Shown here one piece after another: positions 18,313 through 27,350 of a DNA stretch of 64,000 bases; positions within the stretch are counted from its first letter, which is position 1; the number at the start of each line of letters is the position of its first letter. Made by a program: the position numbers and the translations under genes. Under the pieces are notes generated by a model. That model saw only the letters and a list, made by a program, of their open reading frames with translations, did not search any database and was not told the origin of the DNA. The stretch lies in NCBI GenBank assembly GCA_003116975.1, contig BGKB01000018.1, positions 310,001 through 374,000 on the forward strand, given 5' to 3'. This DNA comes from Aurantiochytrium sp. KH105. Its lineage: Eukaryota > Sar > Bigyra > Thraustochytrida > Thraustochytriidae.

Positions 18313-21300
18313 TTATGCTGTTGTAGCACACAGAGCTGCACGGAAAAGGCTCGTCGCCGTGCAGGTACTTGTACAGGCTAGCGTGTCATCAATATCAGTA
18401 CCAAAACATCTCGCCTCCAGAGCTTCCGCATTGGAAGGCACGCAGTCCAACGCAAGACGCCACGTATCGTCCAGACTCTTTACGCCTGCATAACCCCCGA
18501 AAACCCAAAGCGAAGGGCCGACACTAACCACAGCTGGTGCAGTGCGCATTGCCGGGATCTCTGTTGCAAGCGATGTGTTGACAACAACACGCTCCTCCGT
18601 AAACATGTCAATCGTGTGCAAGGTATGGGGCATAGTGGCGTCAAAAACGAACAAGTGGCCCAAACTTTGGATGGGCAGGAACATTTCTCTGTCCCGAACT
18701 GCGCTCGTGTCCACTTCCCCTCGTTCTTCCCATATACCGCTGGCGATATCGTACACCCAGAGGTCATGTCGGAGCCCTGCGACGGGGTCCTTTCCTCCGA
18801 AGATGAATATTTGCCCATTCACTGACATGCTCGTATGTTTATAGCGAGCTGGTGGTCCACCTGCGAGCTGCGTCCATGTAGGTTTCGGCTCGCACGGATG
18901 CACGGCAACGTGGGCTCGCCACGAAACCAGCGATGCTCCTGTTACATCTCCGTTCAACTCCTCATCCGCCACAGCGATTGACCACCCATTCCCTTTATAG
19001 AGCACGCCGGCATACCCTTCAAGAGGAGATGCTGGCCGAAAAGTGCCTTCCGCTTGCATATGAAACCCGTCGCGAAAGGTCAGCGCAGCATCGTCCTCAA
19101 GAACCAGTGACGTCAGGGTGTCGTTGCGACCAACAATGCATCCTTGGCGCGCACTACTGCGCAGATCCATGAGCAGCGTGCCAAACGTATCGTCGACGTT
19201 ACGACCTTCCGTACCGGGGCCGCGCAACCACACGCGCAAGGAATTGGGGCATGGGTGATCAATCTCGAGTTCGACGCGCTCAATGGCAATCACGCAAAGA
19301 TCCTCGCCGTTCGCGTTTGTAGGCGCCATTGAGGCCTCGATACCAGGGGAAATCAGCATGCTGCCTTCAACCGCGGACTCAAAGCTGACTTCTGCGGCGC
19401 TTTCCACGATGGCTTGCAGATTTTGCGTTGGATCATACACATAAAAGTCCGCGAGAGCGCTGCGATCCCAGTCGTCGGGCGCGCTACTCAACGAGAGGGG
19501 CGAATCGATCGAAAATGACGTGAGACGCCCACCTGCGTCCCTTTGCTCGCTAGCGGATACCCCAACAACTTCTTCGCGGTCCGCGCGAGAATAGACAATA
19601 CCTCCGAATACATACAATCGATTTTCCCATTGAGCTGCTGTGTGCAGGCCTCTTGGCGGCGGAGCTGGCAGCGCCGAGACGCGCATTTCCAGCTCCCACG
19701 TGCTAGCAATGGGGTCAAAAACCCACAACTCGCTTGTCGTGCGTCTACCCTGGACGCAGTCCATGGAAATGTGGCCCGAGGCCAGCGCGCAAGGCCGACC
19801 ATCGGTAAACCCCCCAAACATGTAAATGCGCCCATTATCGAGAAAAGTGGCTGTGTGGCCATGCCGAGGCATCCACCGCGCCTCTGCAGACTGCAGCTGC
19901 GCTGTTGCCGGATTTGCGCGCCCACTCCCGCTTCCCGGATCATCCTCCCAGGCATAGCTCAGCAAGTGTTCGTCCACATCTTCGCTCGATCGAAGTCGCG
20001 TTTGCAAAGGCATAGCGAATGGCTGGAACTCTACGGACGACCATTCAGGAAGTGGTTTGCTCAACATTTGCACCACAAGAGCCTCGCCTACGCGCTCCGG
20101 TCCGCCACGTGACGATATGGCGCGCACGCGCACCGCATAGACGGCGTCAGGTTCAAGACCTTGCAACAGGGCCTCGTGTGCGCCAGAAACATGTTTTGCG
20201 ACCGCAAAATCTTCGTTGCCAAGACCTCGCGAAATCTCAACAATGTACCGCGCCCCATGTTGCGCAGGCCAGGATATCAAAAGCGTTTGCGAAGTTTTCT
20301 CGACAAGTTCTACGTGTGGCGAAGTAAACGAGGCAAATGGGGTCTCTGGGCTCACTCGCGAGAGAAAAAGTACTTCGGCAAGCACGAAAGAGCTTCCACC
20401 ACCACCGCCACCGCCTTCCACGCCACTTCCTCCACCGCCGCCTCCCATGAAGCCGCCTCCGCCGCCGCCGCCGCCTTCGTGCCCACTGCCTCCATCCCCG
20501 CCGCGCCCAAGGGCGCCGCTGGAAGCTTGCGTTTTGAGGGACGATTCGTATGAACCCGCTTTGCCTCCTTGGCCGCCTCGGGAGCTCGTGGCCCCACTAC
20601 CTGCGCTCGCGAGCAAAGTATAATTTGCCTCAGGCGCAAGACCGAGGTCCTTGTTGTAGTGCTCCGCAAATGCGGCCGTGTTGTCATCAACTGCGGGAAG
20701 TCCCAGGAGGACTGTTGCAGCGTCAGGGACCGCGCCGTCTCCATGGGCATCGCCTCCATGTGCACAGCAGTAGTCGGCACCGCCGGCGCCACCGCCTCCA
20801 GCTGCAGCCAAAATCGGAGAGCTTGCGTCACTGAGAAAGATGGAGGATGCGCCGCCGCCGCCGCCGCCACGTCGCAAGGTGCCCTTGCCGCCATTACCGC
20901 CACCATTCCAGCCGCCCATGCCACCGCTTCCTCCAGACGCACCTCCGCCACCAACGCGAACATGCAAAGGCCCACTTAGGGCACGAAGAGCAATACGTGC
21001 ATGAACAAAGGCCCCGGCACCACCGTGCGTGCTGAGGGATCCGAGACTCGAGCTACTGCCGCCGCCGCCGCCCCACATCTTGATGTCGAGCTGATCAATG
21101 CGCGCATCCGCAGGGAGCTCGTAAATTTGGGTGGCGCCTGTATAGAAGAAGACCTTTGCTGCCCAAGTGCGATCGTGTATTCCAGCTCCATGAGATGTCC
21201 GCGGGCGAATCACGACGAGGCCAGGTCCCCCATGGTAACCCTCCTGAGCATCTCCATTGGCGCCTGTGGAGGCGCCGCCGCCAAGGCCAACCCCATTTAC

Positions 21301-23439
21301 AAAGAGTGGGTCGTCGGACCGCGGTGCCACGCCAGCCTCGCCCGCTTCGACAAGGACATCTGCCAGCGCGCGTGCGCGTGCATCCTGCAAATCGAGACCG
21401 TTTGGTGCATCGACGAGGGCGTTCGGGGCCATGTCGGTTCGCACGGGTCCCACTGGAGTACTCCAACTCCCGGCCTCAAGGCGGCCCGTTGAGGCGCTCA
21501 CATAGACGCTACGAATGCGAAAGGCATACCAGGTATAGGCTTTAAGACCTGCGACGGAGGCCTCAAGAACCTCTGATTGGGCTGCATAGACGGGAGCCAC
21601 ACCATCTCGTGCGGTTGAAACAGCAACGGGACCGCCCGCGCCTGACCACGAGCCGCTCGACGCTGTCGACAAGGTCTCTGCTACCACGAGCAGCGGGGGC
21701 TGATCACCTGGGTGCAAAAGAGGATCAAAGACGACCGAATACGTATATCCTCCCTCTGACGTAGGCGCTGACCGTGTCACGGAGCGAGCGTTGACGCCGA
21801 GGCTTTCGAGCACAAGCTGAACCTCGCTTGCGGTAGCATCGTACGCGATAGGATCGCTTGGGCTTCTTGCATCTCGGAACGCAAGCTGGTAGCTGCCTCC
21901 ATCAATGGAGCCACTGCCTGCATCAACTCGTGTTGTAATTGTTTGCACTTCGGCGCGACCGACATGATACTGGGGAAGACCTTCAAGAACGACATGCGTC
22001 CAGGCACCGTTATCGTCGTCCAAGTACTCTGTTGACCGACGACCGTCAGAAAGCTCGCGCGCCTGGAGCTGAAATTCAGTCACTTGGTCGCGCATTTGCG
22101 TCCACGTAGCCAAGACACTCTCCGGTCCATCGGGAACAATATTAAGCTCAATACCGCTGAGAGAGGCGTCGGCGGTGCGGAAGACCTTGGTGTCTGCGTG
22201 CACGCCGTCTTGACCCGGGACCAGAGCACGAACCGCATACTCTGCACTCGAATCAAGTCCTGTGGCTTCATAGTCGTTTGTATCTCCAGTTGTTGCCTTT
22301 GCAAGCGTTGTCCAAACTCCGGGTTCTGCTTCAAGCTGTACAATCGTGCCCTCCGGCGCAGAGTCCTGAACGGCAATTCGGAATCCCTCGGCACTCACCG
22401 AAGCGAGGCTGAGGCTGCTTGCGCTTGCGAGCACGCGTGAGCCAGGAATGCTCACTCGTGCCGAGACCTCGGAGTATGCAGACCATAAGCGTTCACCAGC
22501 GGGGCCACGCAAGAGGGCGCGAATCCGGTACATGTAGATGTGGAACGGAAGGACCGAGTCATCGAAGAAGGTGCACATGCTTTTTGAAGGCACGCGTCGA
22601 TCAGGATCATTGATGCACGGGAATGTGTGCGAGGTCCCTGGACGTATTTCCGAGACGGTGACCGTTCGCAGTTGATCCCCGGACGCAAGCGCATCCAATG
22701 TACTCGTAACAACTTGCAGGGCTGGATAACTTTCAGCAGCATCCATAAAAGTCACTGTCCATTGATATCCTCCTTGCGTGTCTGGCCCTGACCTTGTCGT
22801 GCGAACGGAACCGATGTTGCCGAGTGCCTCGAGGGCGCCGGTTAGATCGGCTGCTGATGCGTCGAACGAGATCCAATCAGTCATGGAGTGTGTCTCTGTG
22901 TCTGCGTCGTGAATTCCATCTTTTTGCAGGGACAGACGAAAGCTTCCTGCGGTGATGGACTGGCCCTCATCTGCGCGGGAGGTGACAAGCTGCACCTCGC
23001 GTGGACCCTGGCTGCTCGAGGACGCTTCGAGACGCGCAATCTCTGACCAAGCGCCGCCAAGCTCTGCGCGCTCAATGGAGAACCCTTGGCCGTTTAGAAT
23101 CTGCTCTTCAGCAGGCGTCCAGGCGAGGCGGACGGCTTGCAATGATGATTGTTCTGCCTGGGTCAAGCTCGTCATTGTTGACGTCTTCATCGCTGTCGCC
23201 GATGTAATGGCGCTTGTCGTTGTCAGCTCTGTGTCGATGCGCACGAGGGCGTGCGCGGGAATAGCTAGCGCAACGAGCACCGTAATCAACGCGGCCTTGA
23301 TCGTCGTCTTTCCCCCGCGGCATCCTGATCTCGGTCTTCGCCGAGGCGTCTGCGCAGGCTGTGCAGGCACCGTCGCTCCTCCTTCGCAACCTCCATTGCC
23401 TTCCCCGTGTCGTCGACGTCCTCCTCCTCCTCGTCCCAT
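18313..23439 (-). CDS. Giant secreted/surface mosaic: FN3-like, Gly-rich, kelch and P-like domains
   Basis: 1,708 residues from ATG 23439; an in-frame ATG at 23757 would add an Arg-rich N-terminus. A basic N-terminus precedes one hydrophobic stretch (IKAALITVLVALAIPAHAL), probably a long signal peptide or signal anchor. Then come FN3-like domains, two of which contain an inserted repeat (described under findings). Next is a Gly-rich domain with GGGGASGGSGG-type runs, resembling ALK-type Gly-rich modules. After that are kelch repeats (GRIYMFGGFTDGRP, RLYVFGGIVYS, QIFIFGGKDP, SLWVFGGYAG) interrupted by a proprotein-convertase P-like domain (PNSLRVWLRGPGTEG to NGWSIAVADEELNGD). The C-terminus carries five Cys. 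No kinase or second membrane segment is seen. It is probably an adhesive or cell-surface protein; the exact role is unknown. Confidence 0.8.
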   Translation of the reverse strand: MGRGGGGRRRHGEGNGGCEGGATVPAQPAQTPRRRPRSGCRGGKTTIKAALITVLVALAIPAHALVRIDTELTTTSAITSATAMKTSTMTSLTQAEQSSLQAVRLAWTPAEEQILNGQGFSIERAELGGAWSEIARLEASSSSQGPREVQLVTSRADEGQSITAGSFRLSLQKDGIHDADTETHSMTDWISFDASAADLTGALEALGNIGSVRTTRSGPDTQGGYQWTVTFMDAAESYPALQVVTSTLDALASGDQLRTVTVSEIRPGTSHTFPCINDPDRRVPSKSMCTFFDDSVLPFHIYMYRIRALLRGPAGERLWSAYSEVSARVSIPGSRVLASASSLSLASVSAEGFRIAVQDSAPEGTIVQLEAEPGVWTTLAKATTGDTNDYEATGLDSSAEYAVRALVPGQDGVHADTKVFRTADASLSGIELNIVPDGPESVLATWTQMRDQVTEFQLQARELSDGRRSTEYLDDDNGAWTHVVLEGLPQYHVGRAEVQTITTRVDAGSGSIDGGSYQLAFRDARSPSDPIAYDATASEVQLVLESLGVNARSVTRSAPTSEGGYTYSVVFDPLLHPGDQPPLLVVAETLSTASSGSWSGAGGPVAVSTARDGVAPVYAAQSEVLEASVAGLKAYTWYAFRIRSVYVSASTGRLEAGSWSTPVGPVRTDMAPNALVDAPNGLDLQDARARALADVLVEAGEAGVAPRSDDPLFVNGVGLGGGASTGANGDAQEGYHGGPGLVVIRPRTSHGAGIHDRTWAAKVFFYTGATQIYELPADARIDQLDIKMWGGGGGSSSSLGSLSTHGGAGAFVHARIALRALSGPLHVRVGGGGASGGSGGMGGWNGGGNGGKGTLRRGGGGGGASSIFLSDASSPILAAAGGGGAGGADYCCAHGGDAHGDGAVPDAATVLLGLPAVDDNTAAFAEHYNKDLGLAPEANYTLLASAGSGATSSRGGQGGKAGSYESSLKTQASSGALGRGGDGGSGHEGGGGGGGGFMGGGGGGSGVEGGGGGGGSSFVLAEVLFLSRVSPETPFASFTSPHVELVEKTSQTLLISWPAQHGARYIVEISRGLGNEDFAVAKHVSGAHEALLQGLEPDAVYAVRVRAISSRGGPERVGEALVVQMLSKPLPEWSSVEFQPFAMPLQTRLRSSEDVDEHLLSYAWEDDPGSGSGRANPATAQLQSAEARWMPRHGHTATFLDNGRIYMFGGFTDGRPCALASGHISMDCVQGRRTTSELWVFDPIASTWELEMRVSALPAPPPRGLHTAAQWENRLYVFGGIVYSRADREEVVGVSASEQRDAGGRLTSFSIDSPLSLSSAPDDWDRSALADFYVYDPTQNLQAIVESAAEVSFESAVEGSMLISPGIEASMAPTNANGEDLCVIAIERVELEIDHPCPNSLRVWLRGPGTEGRNVDDTFGTLLMDLRSSARQGCIVGRNDTLTSLVLEDDAALTFRDGFHMQAEGTFRPASPLEGYAGVLYKGNGWSIAVADEELNGDVTGASLVSWRAHVAVHPCEPKPTWTQLAGGPPARYKHTSMSVNGQIFIFGGKDPVAGLRHDLWVYDIASGIWEERGEVDTSAVRDREMFLPIQSLGHLFVFDATMPHTLHTIDMFTEERVVVNTSLATEIPAMRTAPAVVSVGPSLWVFGGYAGVKSLDDTWRLALDCVPSNAEALEARCFGTDIDDTLACTSTCTATSLFRAALCATTA

Positions 23440-23891
23440 GGCTCTTCCCGAGCGAGACGCTCGACTCGATCTACCGTTCGCTCTGCACGACCTGGCGGGT
23501 GACTGACGGCCACGGCGAGAGCGGGCACGAGGACTGGGAGAGAGAACGCGCCGGCGATGGGCGATTGACTGTGCAAACGATCCCTCCGCGTCGAGCCCCA
23601 CCGCCTCGCGGCCAGCCAGCTCGCTCCGGGGGTCGAGCCAAGCAAGCTCGAGCTCCAAGCTGGGCTCGTGGGCCTCGAAGAAACAAGCAAACAAGCACAA
23701 CAAAGCGCGCAGGCCCAACGGAAAGGGACGCGCCGGAGCTGCGCAACCCCAATTCATTTCTGCGCAACGCAAAAGCGGGGGCCGGGCAGAGGCGCTCTTT
23801 GCCGGAGGGTGTTGGAGTAGAGCGCGAAAGCGGAGAGGGCGCGGGGGCTGTCGAGCGAGCGAGCGAGCTTGCTTGCGCAGAGCGGGGCAAG
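23440..23891. promoter_or_regulatory. Divergent upstream region (mosaic surface protein / FDXACB1-like)
   Basis: 452 bp between divergent start codons, GC-rich. Could include an N-terminal extension of the minus-strand protein if its ATG at 23757 is used. GAGC/GAGCGAGC runs lie near 23850-23875. No other gene recognised. Confidence 0.5.
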
Positions 23892-25238
23892 ATGGCGGCT
23901 GCAGACGGGGCCCTGGAGCTGGCAGATCTGCGGAGGCTGGGCGCCCCCGATGGCTCGGTCTCGCAGCACCATGTACGCGCGGACCTGACGACGCTAGGTC
24001 TCCCGGCCGATGCTGGAACGATTGGTGGTGGCGACAGCGAGAATAAGGAGGGTGACGGCAACGAGCAGGAGGACCAGGGCCCGCTCGTGCTGGTGTGCGG
24101 CGACGGCGACTGCTCCTACACGCTTTCGCTTGCGATTCTGCTTCAACGAGAGAACCGCCGTGCTAGAATTGTGGGCACGACGCTCGACACGGCCGAGGAG
24201 ATGCTCAAGTACAAACGATACCCTGCGATTCGCAAACGCATTGAGGAGGAATTTAGCAACGTGCGTCTCGTGCATGGTGTCGACGCGCGCAAGATCGAGG
24301 GTGATAAGCAACGAGAGATTTTCGGCGAAGGTCCGCCGTACGCGCAGTTCGTGCTGTTCAACTTTCCTCATTACGGCGGCCAGAGCAAGGTTCAGGTCAA
24401 TCGCAAACTTTTGGGAGATTTTTTCCTGTGCGCGCGGCAATTTATTCGCGCTGGCGAGGGGCAGATTTGGGTAAGCCTCATTTCAGGCCAGGGTGGTACG
24501 CAGGCAGAGCGATTCAAGAGGTTACTGTGGGCGAACACGTGGCAGGTCCAAGATCAAGCTGCGCAGGCAGGTCTATTGATGAAGGACGTTGAGCCAGCAC
24601 AGCCGGCTCTCTACCGACTAGCTAAAGCGGACTCGGAGCTTGGCTACCGGTCTCGCGGCTACAAGGATGGTGACGCGGGCTTTCACCAGGTCGGTTCGAT
24701 CACGCACAAGTTTGCGTGGCCGCATCCGACCTTTTGTCCGCGTGCGCGGTTTCCCCTCGTGTGGGAAGGCTCACTTGGCATGTACTATGACCCGGACCAC
24801 TTTGAGCCTGATGAGCTGTACAGCCGACTCCGCAAACATCTTTACGGCGCGCGTTTTCGCGCGTACGCCTTTGATCGATACATTGAGCCCTGGTCGCGTC
24901 GGATGGCAAGGACCTATCGCATCGAGATCACATCCCTCGAGGTTCCTGTGAGTCGTATGTATGTGCACCAGCTCATGGCAACACTCAAGACCGAGCTTTT
25001 GGAGCTCGAAGAGCTTTATTTGGATCGCTACAATTTGCGACGATGGTCCAAGACGGAAATGCGCGAAGCTCGTGCCGCTGGAATTTTGGACGTGCCACGG
25101 CTAGCTGCCGAGGCAGGGGTAGCTCGCCTCGAGCGACTAGGTTTTCTTGCCAAAGAGGAGGAAATCAAAGAAGTTGCGGAGGAGCAGATTTCTCCCACGC
25201 AAGAAGCGTCTTCGTCTCAGACTGAGAAAGATTTATAA
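23892..25238 (+). CDS. FDXACB1-like: BMT5-like Rossmann methyltransferase plus FDX-ACB domain
   Basis: 448 residues from ATG 23892, chosen because the upstream frame is unrelated GC-rich sequence overlapping the divergent promoter. Residues about 64-230 are a 25S rRNA uridine-N3-methyltransferase-like (BMT5, PF10354) domain: LVLVCGDGDCSYTLSLA, then VGTTLDTAEEMLKY, then FVLFNFPHYGG and LISGQGG. After a linker, residues about 305-410 resemble the ferredoxin-fold anticodon-binding domain of PheRS (FEPDELYSRLRKHLYGARF, then RTYRIEITSLEVPVSRMYV). That order is the human FDXACB1 arrangement. The role is likely in rRNA or tRNA modification, but the human protein's exact activity is not settled. The C-terminus is acidic and low-complexity. 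Confidence 0.82.
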   Translation: MAAADGALELADLRRLGAPDGSVSQHHVRADLTTLGLPADAGTIGGGDSENKEGDGNEQEDQGPLVLVCGDGDCSYTLSLAILLQRENRRARIVGTTLDTAEEMLKYKRYPAIRKRIEEEFSNVRLVHGVDARKIEGDKQREIFGEGPPYAQFVLFNFPHYGGQSKVQVNRKLLGDFFLCARQFIRAGEGQIWVSLISGQGGTQAERFKRLLWANTWQVQDQAAQAGLLMKDVEPAQPALYRLAKADSELGYRSRGYKDGDAGFHQVGSITHKFAWPHPTFCPRARFPLVWEGSLGMYYDPDHFEPDELYSRLRKHLYGARFRAYAFDRYIEPWSRRMARTYRIEITSLEVPVSRMYVHQLMATLKTELLELEELYLDRYNLRRWSKTEMREARAAGILDVPRLAAEAGVARLERLGFLAKEEEIKEVAEEQISPTQEASSSQTEKDL

Positions 25239-25603
25239 TATTTAGCAACAAGGAGTTATAGACAGGGGAGCAAGCAAGCAAGCAAGCAAGCAAGCAGACA
25301 GGTACACAATTAAACGAGCAGATGCATACATACACACGCACTCGATCACCCCGAGGAAGAAGTCTGGGAAGCAACTCAACTTTCTCCCCACTCTCCCATT
25401 GCACTCACTGCCTTGCTTACTCTGCCCAAATGGCGGAGAGACTCCGTCTTTGCCCTCTACACTAGCGACGTGACCCCAAACTGTGTTTCAATGTGTTAGG
25501 TGTTTAGGACTGGAGAGGGAAGTGGAGGCGATGTAGAAGAACGGCGTGCAGAGGCGAAGAAAGGACGACCCAAAAGGGTTCGCCCACAAGATTAGCTCAA
25601 AGC
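25239..25603. other. Convergent intergenic region (FDXACB1-like / SDHD)
   Basis: 365 bp of 3' flanks with the second (CAAG)n tract at 25271-25296. No gene recognised. Confidence 0.5.
25271..25296. repeat. (CAAG)n tandem repeat
   Basis: Six to seven CAAG units in the 3' flank; same unit as 12791-12861. Confidence 0.95.
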
Positions 25604-26380
25604 TTATTTGGAATCGCGCGACTTCTTGAGCTCCTCAGGACTAGACCAGGTGGCCTTGAGGGTGCCGACGAGGCCCTCGTCGACAATGCTCACCTTGAGA
25701 AGGCCCAGAATGGTGAGACCGGTGACGGCGAGAACACCGTAGCGGATAGCGCTGTTGGGCGTGGCGGCCGGGACGTAATCAGTGAGGATCCAGTTGATGC
25801 CAATGTGGGCGTGGAGCGGGAAGACCACAGAGAGGACAATGTCAATGGGCATCGAGAGAAAGCTAGGGTGCGCCAGGACGGCAATGGGCGTGAGAGCCAG
25901 CGACGCAAGGCTAGTCTGGTGGAAGAGCTTTTGCACAGCAAGCGACTGGTCAGCTGTGAGCAGCAACACACAACAAGTTACATGGGATGGGTGGGGTGTG
26001 CATAGAGAGATGAGTCGAGTTGAGGATCATCGTCGGTCCGCCGGTCCGTCGGAGTCGTTCGTTAAAATAAGTCAGTCAACGCAATTCCCGCAATCAATCA
26101 TTGACTCTCTCTCCTCTTGTTTTCTGCTTTTTTTTTTCGTTGCTGCGCTGTGCCTCGGAAGGGTTTAAGCGCCAAAAACTGTTCTTTTCTCTCCGCCCCC
26201 TTGCCTTTCGTGGGCAAGAAGAGGCTTTGCTTTTGTCGTTCACGTACCTGCGACCAGGCTGAAGGGTGCGTCTGACTTAGTGGCCATGGAGCGCGTGGCC
26301 GTAAGGCGCAGGGCAGGCCGTGCGCCGACGAGGCCTGCCGAGGCGAGCTGGCGGCCCATGGGCATCATGGTGCGGAGCAT
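25604..26380 (-). CDS. SDHD: Succinate dehydrogenase membrane anchor, CybS small subunit (2 exons)
   Basis: Exon 1 is 26380-26248 and exon 2 is 25953-25604 (minus strand); the intron starts GTACGT and ends CTCACAG, and the joined frame gives 160 residues. The N-terminus MLRTMMPMGRQLASAGL... is Arg-rich without acids, a typical mitochondrial presequence; an upstream in-frame ATG at 26464 is an alternative start. The mature part has three hydrophobic segments, and the stretch FPLHAHIGINWILTDYV matches the SDHD motif LHGHxGxxxxxTDYV that carries the haem/quinone-site His and the Asp-Tyr pair. SDHD anchors complex II in the inner mitochondrial membrane and helps form the ubiquinone site. Confidence 0.9.
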
Positions 26381-27350
26381 CGTGTCCTTGATAAAGCTTT
26401 TCGCTTGTCCTTTGCTTGCCTTCCTGCTTCTATTCGCGGGTTTGGCTGTGCCACGTCTCGCCATCCGCAGGCAACGACATCGCCGCGCGGCTCTCCTCGT
26501 CAGTCAACCCGCCTTTCCTCCTCGCCTCGCCCGCGCGCCCCGCCTCTCCTCCGCTCTCCCCGCCCGCGCGCGCGCAGGCGCAGGCGCAGGCGCAGGCGCA
26601 CGGGCGCGAGCTCAGTCCTTCCATGGCTGCATTTCGCGGCATGCATCCATCCATCCATCCATCCATCCATCAGCCCATCGTCCACCCGTCCATCCGCGCA
26701 AGCGTCCGCGCGCCCTCCAGCAGGCCGTCCGCGCGCCTCTCCTCCGCGCGCGCCTCGCCGCCGCCCGCGCGCGCCGCCGCCGCCCGCCGCGGCCTCGGCG
26801 TCCCGACCTACCTCGCGAGTCTGCTCTCCGGATTTGATCGAGCTGCGACTCGGCAGCCGGGCCCGCGCCACTCCGATTGGGACACCTGGAAAAGGTGCCC
26901 CCCCCCCCCCCCCTCTTCGCGCGGGCCGGCAGCCGCGCGCGCGGCGACGCGGCCGCGCGGAGGGCTGGGGGGTTAGAGGTGACCTTGACCTGCGCAGGCG
27001 CAGCGACCGAGGGGCGGAGCTGGACGCGGGAGGGGAGAGGGGAGGGCGAAGAGGTTGGTGCGGGTTGAGAAGCGAGGGAGGCCGGGATGTGTTGTCATGG
27101 AAAGTCACTGTCAATGGTTTTCGCCTTTCTTTGGGGTTGGCGTGGGAAAGCGGCGGTGGCAAGGATTCGTTGTGCGCATTTTTGCATGCAGGAATGCAAT
27201 TGCATGCGAGCATCACATGGCGATGCTCGATATTCCTTGGATAAGATTATGAGACACAGAGGCAGAAAGTTTGTTCAAATGGAGAGTTAGCATGTCATGT
27301 CAGTCTGGAGGAAGAAAAAGAACCAGAGATGGCGGGCGAGGCGCGCCGAG
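26381..27350. other. GC-rich intergenic region upstream of SDHD
   Basis: 970 bp with AGGCGC repeats (about 26577-26600), the CATC array and a C-run near 26900. Contains the putative SDHD promoter and the 3' flank of the methyltransferase-TPR gene. Long open frames here are low-complexity Arg/Pro/Ala/Ser with no recognisable family. Confidence 0.5.
26643..26672. repeat. (CATC)n tandem repeat
   Basis: About seven CATC units, about 265 bp upstream of the SDHD start. Confidence 0.95.

Noticed and set aside
23440-23757. N-terminal extension of the mosaic surface protein from ATG 23757
   Set aside because: Possible, with a short hydrophobic stretch, but Arg/Ser-rich and inside the divergent promoter; the ATG at 23439 directly precedes the better signal-anchor region.
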